This document shows, in pieces, positions 28,050 through 36,958 of a stretch of 51,200 nucleotides of DNA. Under the pieces are notes generated by a model. The model was not told where the DNA came from and made no database searches. It worked only from the letters and a program-made list of their open reading frames with translations. Numbering within the stretch: position 1 is the first letter of the stretch; every line of letters begins with the position of its first letter. The DNA lies in the NCBI RefSeq assembly GCF_012863495.1, contig NZ_JAAVJL010000008.1, forward strand, positions 1-51,200, read 5' to 3'. This DNA is from Pseudanabaena yagii GIHE-NHR1 (GTDB lineage Bacteria > Cyanobacteriota > Cyanobacteriia > Pseudanabaenales > Pseudanabaenaceae). Position numbers and translations under genes: made by a program.

Positions 28050-29315
28050 CTATTTGTTTTTGTTTTTAGTAGTCGAGAGCGACAGGTTGGCGGTGGCGTT
28101 ACTAGGAACGACGTAAGGAATCGTATTCTTTTCGCGCAGGACTAGAAATGGCAAGGGCGGCGTAATGTAGGGAGTACAACCTAAGTCCACAAACCAGCCG
28201 CGTTGACACCAACGAAACCGTAATCCAAGCGTGACCGTGCCTGAAGCTTCATCCAAAGACTCAATCGTTACCCGAAATGCATCACCAAACGGATGATTGC
28301 CAGCCGGTCCACGATTGCCAAACAGACCACCTAAAAATCCATAACCATCAGGAACCTTTTGCGCTGCTGTCATCCATTGTTTGCCCGTATAGTAACCACC
28401 TAAAAAGTCGGTCACTTCTATATGCGGACATTCTGCATAGGAATCATCACAGGCTACCGCTTGAAATCCCGATGCAGTCATGCCACCACTGATTGGATTG
28501 ACTCGATTTTTCTCTTTAGTGCCAAGGGCAATATCGACAATGCCAAAATGGACATTGGGTAACAACGTCGGTGCATTGGGAAATTGCGAAAGGCTGAGTT
28601 TACCCAAACCCGCCGCATTCAAATTGGATAGGAGAACACTTGATGCGCCCTCAATATTTGCTAGGGGCAATTGGGCAAAGCCTGGAATTGCATCAAGGCT
28701 GTAGGTATTAAGCTGAGAACCAAGACTGCTCAAGGAGCTATTGCCAAATTCGGGAAAAGCATTGACTAACTGCCCGACCGTAAGTTCACTGCCCAGACTT
28801 GCAAGGTTGGCAACTCCAGTCTGTTGTAGAGCCAGATCGAGAATTGGTTTGACTTGGCTTAGAGGTTGGTTACTAAGATCAGGCAGCGATCTCAACAAAC
28901 TACTAATCGTCAGTTGTGAAGCGAGATCGCCGAGTTGTCCGAGACTGACATTACCGATCGCCACACCCGATTTATCAGCGATCGCCTGTAAACTCATCTG
29001 CTCTAAACCCATCGACTGAAACGAACCCACAGTCAGATATCGATCTGGACTGACCAGACTCCCAACTGTGAGATTATTCAGAGCCGATGGCGAAAGTATC
29101 TGTGATAGTTGTTGACGTAGCTGAGGGGTGACTGGAACCTGCGGCAAGTTTTCCAAACTAATTCTCGTGAAATCGGGAATCTGCGGAGATTGTACATTTC
29201 CAGTATTTTGAGCGACCTTGGACAAAGATTGCGCGTAAGCGATATGGGGATTGAGAATAGCGATCGCCACAAGGGGAATCGCTAAAGCTGTCAGTGGCAA
29301 GATATGTCGAAACAT
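28050..29315 (-). CDS. Exported protein of T4SS operon, Leu-rich repeats
   Basis: The 421-residue protein starts with a signal peptide (LALTALAIPLVAIAIL-type core, cleavage likely near AYAQS at about residue 28). The next 220 residues carry degenerate Leu-rich units (ISSLLRSLPDLSNQPLSQV, LSSLGSQLNT). A C-terminal domain contains several cysteines (VACDDSYAECPHIE, RWCQRGWFVDLGC) that could form disulfides outside the cytoplasm. No family is recognised. Position beside VirB10/TraD genes suggests part of the mating channel or a surface adhesin; that is inference. Confidence 0.6.
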   Translation of the reverse strand: MFRHILPLTALAIPLVAIAILNPHIAYAQSLSKVAQNTGNVQSPQIPDFTRISLENLPQVPVTPQLRQQLSQILSPSALNNLTVGSLVSPDRYLTVGSFQSMGLEQMSLQAIADKSGVAIGNVSLGQLGDLASQLTISSLLRSLPDLSNQPLSQVKPILDLALQQTGVANLASLGSELTVGQLVNAFPEFGNSSLSSLGSQLNTYSLDAIPGFAQLPLANIEGASSVLLSNLNAAGLGKLSLSQFPNAPTLLPNVHFGIVDIALGTKEKNRVNPISGGMTASGFQAVACDDSYAECPHIEVTDFLGGYYTGKQWMTAAQKVPDGYGFLGGLFGNRGPAGNHPFGDAFRVTIESLDEASGTVTLGLRFRWCQRGWFVDLGCTPYITPPLPFLVLREKNTIPYVVPSNATANLSLSTTKNKNK

Positions 29316-29316
29316 A

Positions 29317-29898
29317 TTAAAAATCCAGAGAGGTTTTACTAGATCGATTTAGAAGTAAAGGTTTAAGCGGTGTAAGGCGAGGAATTTGGGCATCAGGCAC
29401 AACTTCTAAAATGCTGTAGGCGGGTGTCGGTTCGTTCAGCACTAATTGAAATTGGTATAGATTTCTTCCCCCACCTGCGCCTGTGGTAATCACGGTTAGG
29501 GATGTGAGATTTCCCCTTGCGGAATTTGGTAAGTTCATTTCCAAATCAATCGGTTGGGCAAGTTGCCGCAGATTAATTACGGTTGCACCACAATTGCTAT
29601 CCTTTGCACCGTCTCTACAGAGAGGACTGTCATAGTCCATGACCACTTTAGAAGGATTGCCCAGCCAGACTTTTTTGATAATCTCGCCCGTTTTGATGAA
29701 GCTGATATTCAAAGACTGCATCGGCGATAGGCTGACCGCTGAGGTTATGCCACTCACACCCATCGCTTGACTGACCCCGACCTGACGCTTAGCAGGAAAT
29801 ATGGGATTAGCCTGAGCGATCGCGGGCAAGGACAGGACTAGCAAAGCGATTAATCCTGAGATGGAATATTTTTGACATGGTAAAAAGCTCATAACCAT
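29317..29898 (-). CDS. Exported TraK/VirB9-like protein
   Basis: The ATG at 29898 is used rather than the upstream TTG at 29910; 29892 is also possible. A signal peptide (SGLIALLVLSLPAIAQA) is followed by a beta-rich domain (INLRQLAQPIDLEMNLPNSARG, LTSLTVITTGAG, YQFQLVLNE) that resembles the N-terminal barrel of TraK/VirB9 outer-membrane core proteins. About 190 residues, shorter than VirB9 (about 290). It lies between the exported 421-residue protein and the VirB10-like gene, which fits a core complex. Confidence in the family is low. Confidence 0.5.
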   Translation of the reverse strand: MVMSFLPCQKYSISGLIALLVLSLPAIAQANPIFPAKRQVGVSQAMGVSGITSAVSLSPMQSLNISFIKTGEIIKKVWLGNPSKVVMDYDSPLCRDGAKDSNCGATVINLRQLAQPIDLEMNLPNSARGNLTSLTVITTGAGGGRNLYQFQLVLNEPTPAYSILEVVPDAQIPRLTPLKPLLLNRSSKTSLDF

Positions 29899-29924
29899 AG
29901 AACTCAACAACTGATAGAAGTTAA

Positions 29925-31460
29925 TTAGAAAGTCACAGACTGATTCACAAATACCTGTAGTTCTTTACCTGCGGGGATAAAGAAGACATTAGGACGGGTT
30001 TTGATTTCTTCGAGCGCCTGTTGACTGCGACGATTCAAAGTTTCCGAGAGAATGCCAAAGCCACCACTGAGCGCCGCCCCAAGGTAGTTCGGTGGTGGTG
30101 CAGTATTAACCGTAGAACTCCCCCCAAGCGTAGATATGCTGCTGGTACTAGTCGGACTATTGGTGAGTTTGCCGACTTCAGCAAGTGCCGAGGTCAGAAA
30201 AGTGCCTACGTCCATACCACTAATTTCCGAACCGCGATCGAAGTATTTGTCCGCAATCAACGGCGCACCATCCGCACCACGAATCGTAATCGCATTGGCG
30301 GGAGGCGTAAGCTCTCGACCATTGATCACAATTCCAACCACATCTAGTTCTGATAATCCTGATTTAGAATCCAAGGGACGCGCCACCACAATTAGAGAAG
30401 CATTTGCAGGAATGGCAACTTTTCCATCCGCCGTTGAAATTGCTTCTTGGAGCGTGACAATAAATTTCGGAATCAGACCAGGTGCAGAGCCAATCACACG
30501 ACTACCATCGGTGGAGAACACCAACGCTGTTTTCAATGATGCTCTTGCGGTAGTCCCCACTAGCAAAGTGTTGGCATTGGTAGCCTGAAGTGATTTTTCG
30601 GATTGGGCGAGATAACTGGTTAAGGAATCGGAGCGCGGTTTCTCAATCACAAGGCTTTGGGTGCTGACATTACTAGCGATCGCAGGATTGGGCGCGATCG
30701 CTTTCGGCATTTCACTGGGAGCCGCCAGATTTCCGTAGCTACCAATGCTTGCCAATCTCTGCCATTCTTCGGCGGGATTTTTGACTTCCGCAGGTGGACT
30801 CGCTGCAAAAATACGCGAAGGCATCACCATCGGTTCGACTGGCGACATGATTTGTCGTACAGGATAGATGGGCGCACTTGCCAATGGCGGCGCTGATAGG
30901 TTGCTCATTACAGGCGACTCAAGAGCGCGATCGCTAGATTTCGCAGCATTCGGGTCTAGTTTGTCCTTATCTTTACCATCGAGTTTAGAATCTGACTTCG
31001 GTAAAACCGATGGACGTAATGTTTTCGATTTACCTGCGGAAAGCTGACTGCCCAAAGCCAAATCGGTCTTGAACTTAGCGATTTCTGCATCTTTGGGATC
31101 GAGGGTAGAGGCGACAACAGCATTCGCATCTTTGCCACCAGATTTAGCATCTAAGGGCTTGGCATTGGATGACATGACGCTATTCATGAATAGTCCGACT
31201 AGTAAAAAGCCAAATAAGCCCGCGCCGCCGACTAAAGCAATTTTGGAAAAAGGACTACTAATCAATCCCCGTATAGTGCGATGCTCCTCTGGATCGAGAT
31301 CGTCATCTTCATCAATATCGTTGGTTTCACCGCCCGCATATGGCAGTACATCAGGCTGAAAACCCGTTAAATAGGCAAAGTCAATTTCATCAGCTTTTAC
31401 ATTAACTTTTTCAGTAGCTTTTACATCAACTAGTGGCTGTTCGGCAATTTCCGTAATCAT
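29925..31460 (-). CDS. VirB10/TrbI-like T4SS core protein
   Basis: The ATG at 31460 is preferred because AGGAG stands 5 bases before it; a GTG at 31475 is in frame. The protein is about 511 residues. After a cytosolic start there is one membrane span near 70-92 (VGGAGLFGFLLVGLFMNSVM). Then a long Pro/Ser/Ala-rich periplasmic linker leads to a C-terminal beta domain (VTLQEAISTADGKVAIPANA, RELTPPANAITIRG) and an end (IPAGKELQVFVNQSV) close to TrbI/VirB10 family ends. VirB10 bridges inner and outer membranes in the transfer channel. Confidence 0.78.
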   Translation of the reverse strand: MITEIAEQPLVDVKATEKVNVKADEIDFAYLTGFQPDVLPYAGGETNDIDEDDDLDPEEHRTIRGLISSPFSKIALVGGAGLFGFLLVGLFMNSVMSSNAKPLDAKSGGKDANAVVASTLDPKDAEIAKFKTDLALGSQLSAGKSKTLRPSVLPKSDSKLDGKDKDKLDPNAAKSSDRALESPVMSNLSAPPLASAPIYPVRQIMSPVEPMVMPSRIFAASPPAEVKNPAEEWQRLASIGSYGNLAAPSEMPKAIAPNPAIASNVSTQSLVIEKPRSDSLTSYLAQSEKSLQATNANTLLVGTTARASLKTALVFSTDGSRVIGSAPGLIPKFIVTLQEAISTADGKVAIPANASLIVVARPLDSKSGLSELDVVGIVINGRELTPPANAITIRGADGAPLIADKYFDRGSEISGMDVGTFLTSALAEVGKLTNSPTSTSSISTLGGSSTVNTAPPPNYLGAALSGGFGILSETLNRRSQQALEEIKTRPNVFFIPAGKELQVFVNQSVTF

Positions 31461-31509
31461 GGCAACTCCTGTCACATATTTAATCCAATATCGAGAAAAT
31501 GAGAGAGCC

Positions 31510-31758
31510 TTATTTCAGATCGGTTCTGGCAAGGTCGCGCATGGCATAGATTTCTAAGCCAGAGGCTCTAACTTTGAAAATGGCTTGCTCTAATGGCGAA
31601 GCATCAGCTTTGAGATTCGGGACATCGATCGCCTGAATGAAGATTTCTTTGTTAAAGGGAACTGATTCACCAACTTGATTACTGGGACTAAAAGTAACCA
31701 GATTTGCCACGAGGTTTACTTTCCATTTCCCCTTTTCAATCTCTTCAGGGGCAGTAAT
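31510..31758 (-). pseudogene. C-terminal piece of T4SS gene cut by transposon
   Basis: The frame from 31510 is open rightward beyond its first GTG, through EIEKGKWKVNLVANLVTF up to the left end of the transposon, so this is the end of a longer protein. About 80 residues remain. It stands directly upstream of the VirB10-like gene on the same strand, where VirB8/TraE-type genes are common, but no family match is certain. It may pair with a 34-residue N-terminal piece at the right end of the transposon. Confidence 0.55.
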
Positions 31759-31796
31759 GGGATGTAATCAGGATACGTGTAAAACAGTGCCACGAA
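31759..31796. repeat. Left 38-bp terminal inverted repeat
   Basis: Matches the reverse complement of 36423-36460 with 3 mismatches, all in the first 9 bases. Lies just outside the 3' end of tnpA. Confidence 0.9.
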
Positions 31797-31817
31797 ACGC
31801 TGAAACATTTACTGAGA

Positions 31818-34790
31818 TTACTCTTGAACGATCTCAATTGGCAAGCTAACTGCCAGATCCAACGGTTCGGGAATAGTCGTCAGATCGACAACATAGTCGC
31901 CATACCGCTTTAAATGTCTAGTCAGATAAGGACTCAAAGTAGAGAGTAACTCGCGGTCAATCTTATGACCATCCTCAACCAAACTGCGTACCGCAGCAGA
32001 AATATCCACAGTATTCTGAAAAATCACCGCGCTGGCAACTAAGTCGAGATACTTGAGCCGCTTCTCTTGCTCTTCAGGATCGTGGTCTGTAAGTACCCCC
32101 TGCTTACCAAAAAATAACCAGTCCAGAAAATTGTGATAGCCTTCAACAATATTGGTGCAAGCTGTAATCTCCTGACGTAAAGCGCGGTCGGAAATATATT
32201 GCAGCAAAAACAACGTTCTAACAACCTGTCCCAAGGCTTGAAAAGTTTGGTACAGGCGATTCTTGCGACTATTACTCCCTAATCTTCGCAAGATCGTTGA
32301 AGGCATCAACTTACCCGCCTGAATAGACAAAGTTACACGAATTAAATCCTGCCAATGAGTTTGAATCAACTTCCAATCCACCACATCCGTAAATAACGGA
32401 TCGATGTATTTATACACAGCCTCTGGACTCGGACGAAAGAACGTATAATCCTGCCAGTTCCGAATCCGAGGCATCAGCTTGATTCCCAATAGATAGGACA
32501 AAGCAAAGACAGGCAATGATTGACCTTGAGTATCCGCATGTAAGGTATCTGGTTGAATATCCGAACTGTTCTTCAGTAACCCATCCAAGATATACACTGC
32601 CTCCCATACTCCACAGGTAATAAAGTGGGTGAACAGCGCAATGTAAGTATCTGAGACATGATGGTAAGCAATCCCACCATAACCGCCATAGCGGATATGG
32701 TACTCTGACATCAAACTGTTTTCATGAATCTGAAACTTGCTTCCATCAGCGGCTGCGCGTTTCCCCGTTCCCCAACACTTGGGCAATGGGAGTAAATTGT
32801 AAGCATTAATCAGCTCCCGGATTGCTGCTTCGATTTGGCTGGTTTGAATATGTAGCCGATTGATGCGCGACAACATCTGTCCATTGATCAGTCCGCGTGT
32901 ATGACGTGCTGTTTGATAGGGACCAAGGTTACACCCATAACCAAACACAGCCAGAATATACCGCTCAGTGGGTTGGTCTATTTTAGCCTCAGAGCCTGAA
33001 GCTAATCCAAAATGCCGCGTCCAGTTGAGCCAATATTCCACATTGCACAGGATGTCCAATACGCTCCGCTCTGGCAAACGTTCCCAAATCTTAGCTTCGA
33101 GTTCATCGGCACCAGACGGTTTCACTTCTGCTACCAAACGTTTGAGGACGGGTGCTCCAACTTCGTTAATGGTAATTTGACTACCATCTTGACAGATCTG
33201 GTCAACTGTCTGTGCCACCTCTGTTAATTGCTGTTTTAAAGCAGCCACAAAGGACTCAGCGGTTACTGGTAAACCGCTTTGTATTCCATAACTTGCCAAG
33301 TCGTGTTCACATTCTTCCCATGAAAGTAACTGTTCGCGAAAGTCGGCGTATTGCTCGGAACCAGCGACAGAGATATCTCCTGTTTTCAACTCAGCCGCTA
33401 AATAGGTGAAGATGCATACTTCGAGATGAACTCTCGACAGTACTTGCTCTTCCCCACGCTGTTCCACCACCAATCGTCGCCACCGCTCGCTAATGAAACT
33501 CAAATCGAGATCGTCGCTGGGTAAATATTTACTGCGCCGCTGTTCGTGCTTCAACACAAACGCCAAAGCTACAGGTAACGATTGATCTTGAGAGGTCGAT
33601 TGAAGTTCCAAAGATCTGACCAATTCAAATAGCAACGGACGATAACGACCGAAGAAATGCCGAATTAATGGTAAATAATTATCGCTGTTGTAAGTCGTAA
33701 TTGCCTGACAGCGTTCGAGTAGCTCGGCGGAACCACCATGAGACTGTAGTAGGGCTTGCACTTGATTTCCGAAAGTTTGTTCGTCAGGATGATCGACAGA
33801 TACCTCTAAAATCTCTGCTAACACCCCTAGCATCACTTCAGTTTGCTTGAGATGTTGTTCTCTGAGTTCCACCAATCGTTGGCGGGCAAGGTAGTGAATT
33901 TTCCGCATCCGCTTGAGAAACAGATCGACCAAATAATCTCTGGTTTTAACTTGCGCCCGATAGAGCAAACACACCAGTAAAGCGTTTCGTTTATTAGTTT
34001 TGATATCTCGAAAATCCGAAATGTCCAGCGCTTTAGCTTGAGCAGCAAAAGATTGAATCTTACTCTTAGCAATCCCCGCTAACAACCGTTGGGCATTGCC
34101 AAAAGACATCAGCTTGTCAAATTTAGATTGCAACTGAATGATGTGGGAAAGTCTAACACTCTTGGGCGGAGATTTGAGTAAATTGAGCGTGACCTGACCT
34201 TCGACGGGTTGAGATAAGAGTAGCTCGTCTAAAAAGGTCTGCTCCGCAGGAGTTAACTTTGATGCCACCTGTTGAAATAATCTGTGATTGGTAATCGAAC
34301 GTACATTGCCAGCTAGGCGATCTAAGGTACTAAACGCTGGTAACTCATAACTTTCTTTGACCAATTCCTCAATCGCCACATTAATTAAATCGGCGTTACG
34401 ATCCATAGTTGTCGCCGCCGTTGCGATAGCAATAGCGATATGTTGACGTGCGCCAGCATCAAAGATTTTAACTTTTAGAAAAGTCCGAATCGCTCTTTCA
34501 TAGCGACGTAGTGACCGCAGGGGGGCAATGGCATCAACTGAACTGTTTAAATTCAATAGCTTCCGTAAATGCTCAATGAGTGCGGTTGGAATTGATGCCG
34601 CATCTGGAAAGTACCCTAGACGCTGAAAAGCTTTCAGAGATATCAACAAGCGAAATCGACCTTCTTTACTGGCAGTTTGGACACGAGCAAAAGCTAGCTC
34701 GGATTCAGTTGGGGTATAGAGTTCGGCTAATTCTTTGAGATTCGGGAGAGATTTAAAACGAGGATAGGCGGTGCGTTCGATTGCGGTCAT
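31818..34790 (-). CDS. tnpA: Tn3-family transposase TnpA
   Basis: The 990-residue protein is full length for the family and has its typical C-terminal DDE domain: ADGSKFQIHENSLMSEYH with the first acidic residue, DTQGQSLPVFALSYLLGI, LMPRIRNWQD, and NIVEGYHNFLDWLFFG near the last glutamate. The N-terminal DUF4158-like region is present. It binds the 38-bp ends and catalyses replicative transposition. It reads toward the left end. There are no frameshifts, so the element may still be active. Confidence 0.95.
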   Translation of the reverse strand: MTAIERTAYPRFKSLPNLKELAELYTPTESELAFARVQTASKEGRFRLLISLKAFQRLGYFPDAASIPTALIEHLRKLLNLNSSVDAIAPLRSLRRYERAIRTFLKVKIFDAGARQHIAIAIATAATTMDRNADLINVAIEELVKESYELPAFSTLDRLAGNVRSITNHRLFQQVASKLTPAEQTFLDELLLSQPVEGQVTLNLLKSPPKSVRLSHIIQLQSKFDKLMSFGNAQRLLAGIAKSKIQSFAAQAKALDISDFRDIKTNKRNALLVCLLYRAQVKTRDYLVDLFLKRMRKIHYLARQRLVELREQHLKQTEVMLGVLAEILEVSVDHPDEQTFGNQVQALLQSHGGSAELLERCQAITTYNSDNYLPLIRHFFGRYRPLLFELVRSLELQSTSQDQSLPVALAFVLKHEQRRSKYLPSDDLDLSFISERWRRLVVEQRGEEQVLSRVHLEVCIFTYLAAELKTGDISVAGSEQYADFREQLLSWEECEHDLASYGIQSGLPVTAESFVAALKQQLTEVAQTVDQICQDGSQITINEVGAPVLKRLVAEVKPSGADELEAKIWERLPERSVLDILCNVEYWLNWTRHFGLASGSEAKIDQPTERYILAVFGYGCNLGPYQTARHTRGLINGQMLSRINRLHIQTSQIEAAIRELINAYNLLPLPKCWGTGKRAAADGSKFQIHENSLMSEYHIRYGGYGGIAYHHVSDTYIALFTHFITCGVWEAVYILDGLLKNSSDIQPDTLHADTQGQSLPVFALSYLLGIKLMPRIRNWQDYTFFRPSPEAVYKYIDPLFTDVVDWKLIQTHWQDLIRVTLSIQAGKLMPSTILRRLGSNSRKNRLYQTFQALGQVVRTLFLLQYISDRALRQEITACTNIVEGYHNFLDWLFFGKQGVLTDHDPEEQEKRLKYLDLVASAVIFQNTVDISAAVRSLVEDGHKIDRELLSTLSPYLTRHLKRYGDYVVDLTTIPEPLDLAVSLPIEIVQE

Positions 34791-34798
34791 TAAATTAG

Positions 34799-34887
34799 GC
34801 GATTACCGCCGATTTTCGGTCACACCAACGGTAATTAGCGTTAGGCTCATTTTCCTAGTTGAGAGTATTAATTATACTCCTAGCTCA
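34799..34887. promoter_or_regulatory. Inverted repeats upstream of tnpA, candidate recombination site
   Basis: GCGATTACCG (34799-34808) pairs with CGGTAATTAGC (34829-34839), and GAGTAT/ATACTC arms around TAATT lie near 34863-34879. They sit between the recombinase and tnpA genes, where Tn3-family resolution sites and the tnpA promoter are usually found. Which protein binds is not known. Confidence 0.4.
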
Positions 34888-34922
34888 AACCACTTATGGA
34901 TTGATAAGGTGCTTGATAATTC

Positions 34923-35834
34923 TCAGAACGCTCGAAATTCATCATCCAATTTTAGTAACTTATTTAAAGCTGTTTGAGCAGCAAGTTCGGCCCGCTCGGA
35001 AGTAACTTTTTGATATCGCAAAGTGGTCTGAATATTTTGGTGTCCCATCAATGCTCTTAGTTCTTCAATCCCGATTAATCCGACTCTTTCTGTCGCAAAA
35101 GTATGCCGCAGATCGTGAAGGCGAATACCTGCTATTAAGGGGAAAGGATCTGTCAAGTCTCGCCATCGCTGATGAATATTTGGATAACTCAATCGCACCA
35201 CTTTCTTACTGAGTCGGTGTTGAGCTGTCCACAGATCTGGATGCCCTTGGTGTCGGTAGTATTTGAGGTATTTCTCTAGCAATAGTGCTGCATCCTCACT
35301 GTAGAAGCACCAGCGGGTCTTATTGCCTTACCCAACGACCTGAAACCTCTGCCCTTGCAGATCTAGATCTTCTAGATTTAAAGCTAAGAGTTCGGCAATT
35401 CTTGCTCCACTGCGGTGTAAAAGTCGAACTACAGCATTCAGGCGACAATCGGGTGTAATCGCCTCATACATTTGCTGGAGTTGGGGGGTACTCAGATAGC
35501 GGATGACGCAATCTGAGGCATGTTCGCCTTTACTAAAATCTGGCTTACGCCGTCGTAAATGAGCTATTGGATTGACTCTGATATATCCTTGTTCGACAGC
35601 AAAGTTTAGGAGGGCTTGAACGATGGATTGATGTCGGTGGTGAGTTGTATAGGCTAGATGGTTCAAGCCGTTGAGATACTCTTCTATTACTGCACGACCC
35701 AGAATCTCAATTGGATATCGTCCATACTTTTGTAGTAGCGGAATCAGTGTCAGTTCGTAAGACTTTTGGGTGGCGATACTCAGTCCAGGACGCTCTAAAA
35801 ATTGAGTAGTAACTGTTGCTAAAGTCAGCGACAT
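34923..35834 (-). pseudogene. Tyrosine recombinase (TnpI-like) with in-frame stop
   Basis: Two frames in the same phase join across one TAA at 35328-35330, giving RFQVVG-stop-GNKTRWCFYS. Relatives read VVGKGNK here, so a lysine codon (AAA/AAG) has become TAA. The first part has the SAM-like core-binding domain and the first catalytic arginine (SGARIAELLAL). The second has HDLRHTF (H-x-x-R), GHQNIQ and RYQKV with the nucleophilic tyrosine. It would resolve transposon cointegrates in place of a serine resolvase. The upstream fragment alone lacks the active-site tyrosine, so the gene is inactive unless the stop is read through. Confidence 0.82.
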
Positions 35835-35877
35835 ATACTACCTCCATCAGTCTAAACTTAAGGATAAGATTATTTTA

Positions 35878-35903
35878 AAAGTATATTTCTTTATTGATAC
35901 TTT
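35878..35903. promoter_or_regulatory. Inverted repeat between divergent recombinase and XRE genes
   Basis: AAAGTAT (35878-35884) and ATACTTT (35897-35903) are perfect arms 12 bases apart, placed just before the XRE gene start. A likely operator for the XRE protein or a recombinase site; not tested. Confidence 0.4.
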
Positions 35904-35916
35904 AATCTAGACTTAT

Positions 35917-36387
35917 ATGCAGCTTCTTGATTCTTTACTTGCGCCTAAAGCTGATGAATCACTCGGTCAATATCTTCGACGGCTCAGACTACACAGAGGT
36001 TTGAGTCAAGCCGATGTGGTCGAGCTTGCAGGTATTCATTTGCAAAGCTTGGGTAAAATCGAACGAGGGAGAACGCTTAAACTCAATCACAAAACTTGTA
36101 GTGGGTTGGCTTATGCTCTTAATGTTCCGAAAGAGTATCTCGAATCGGTTGGCAGAGGTGTTGCCGTGGATGTCCCATCTGCGCTCAAGTTTTGTCCGAG
36201 TTGCTGGACTGTAGGAACGGCTCCTGAGTCGATGTGGTTGGATTTAAGAGCGAAGTGTTGTTTTCTCTGCGGGATGGAGTTACGTCATCGCTGTGTGGGC
36301 TGTCAGGAGCCGATTACTTCCCTGAAGCATCGTTTCTGCCCTTTTTGTGGGACATCTTATCAATCTTCTTCATCTTTAAAAGTTTAA
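35917..36387 (+). CDS. XRE-family regulator with zinc ribbons
   Basis: The 156-residue protein has a Cro/CI-type HTH at about residues 17-70 (YLRRLRLHRGLSQADVVELA, then HLQSLGKIERG) and a C-terminal region with several CxxC pairs (FCPSC, CCFLC, CVGC, FCPFCG), as in one or two zinc ribbons. It is divergent from the recombinase gene and so is probably the transposon's own regulator or a passenger. The ribbons could bind DNA, RNA or a partner. Confidence 0.75.
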   Translation: MQLLDSLLAPKADESLGQYLRRLRLHRGLSQADVVELAGIHLQSLGKIERGRTLKLNHKTCSGLAYALNVPKEYLESVGRGVAVDVPSALKFCPSCWTVGTAPESMWLDLRAKCCFLCGMELRHRCVGCQEPITSLKHRFCPFCGTSYQSSSSLKV

Positions 36388-36422
36388 TAGCTGAAAGCAT
36401 ATCACAGTCAGGGTTTCAGGGC

Positions 36423-36460
36423 TTCGTGGCACTGTTTTACACGTATCCTGACTATACCCC
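36423..36460. repeat. Right 38-bp terminal inverted repeat
   Basis: Reverse complement of the left end with 3 mismatches in the outer 9 bases; ends in CCCC at 36460. The base sequence outside (AAGGT) does not match the left flank. Confidence 0.9.
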
Positions 36461-36562
36461 AAGGTTTGCTGGGGAGGTTACTCCTAGATGTTCGCCGCCA
36501 TATAGTTTTGAAACGGTCAGTTCTCCGAGGATATTGTGGAATTTTAATGGGCTGCTAGTCAT
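36461..36562 (-). pseudogene. N-terminal piece of a gene cut by the transposon
   Basis: An ATG at 36562 with TTGAGAA before it opens a frame (MTSSPLKFHNILGEL) that runs for 34 residues up to the transposon end, then two foreign codons and a TAG. It may be the start of the gene whose end lies at 31510-31758, or of a different gene if DNA was lost. No family is recognised. Confidence 0.45.
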
Positions 36563-36958
36563 GGGCTTTTTCTCAATTTAAAAAGCACCTCATTCCATAA
36601 ATGAGGCGCTGTGCAACTTTTGTGGGGTGAAATACTCCCTAGATCTGCCGCTAGGCTACTTAAAGAAACGAGATATTAAGCCTAGATAAAGTTTTGACAA
36701 CAAACTTATCTATGGCTGCAAATCTAAGCGATATTAGTTACAGATTTGGATACCTTACCGGGTAAATAGAAAAACCAACAAATCCCCATCACTTTTTGAA
36801 GCGACGTTACCGCAATAGCGATCGCTTTTTTATTGGCTAAAGTTTATCTGGCGATCGATTCACTAAGGCTAAAATTTTGAAGTAGCATCAAAGGTAATGT
36901 TATGGCTTCATGGTTATCTATGGTTGAACCTATTACGATAACTGATATTTTCTAAAGT
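36563..36958. promoter_or_regulatory. Non-coding gap with terminator module A and an inverted repeat
   Basis: The gap holds a hairpin terminator on the minus strand (see next entry), an imperfect inverted repeat (GATAAAGTTT at 36685-36694 and AAACTTATC at 36702-36710) and a HIP1 site. No further gene is seen. The promoter of the JAMM protease gene must be here. Confidence 0.45.
36579..36610 (-). terminator. Intrinsic terminator A (minus strand)
   Basis: On the minus strand AGCGCCTCAT and ATGAGGTGCT form a stem (9 of 10 pairs) followed by TTTTT. The surrounding 92 bases (36567-36658) are shared in imperfect form with 38426-38518. Confidence 0.6.

Larger units (their letters stand above)
31759..36460. 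mobile_element. Tn3-family transposon, 4,702 bp
   Basis: The ends are inverted repeats of exactly 38 bp, the family length, beginning GGGA/GGGG. The outer 9 positions differ at three sites, and the inner part (GGATACGTGTAAAACAGTGC) is identical. The element carries a 990-residue TnpA, a broken tyrosine recombinase and an XRE/zinc-ribbon gene. The bases outside the ends are GTAAT (left) and AAGGT (right), so the expected 5-bp target duplication is absent. It has no HIP1 sites, so it arrived recently. Confidence 0.9.

Noticed and set aside
30136-30588. Plus-strand frame of 150 codons inside the VirB10-like gene
   Set aside because: It is a shadow of the real minus-strand gene, whose motifs and operon context are clear.
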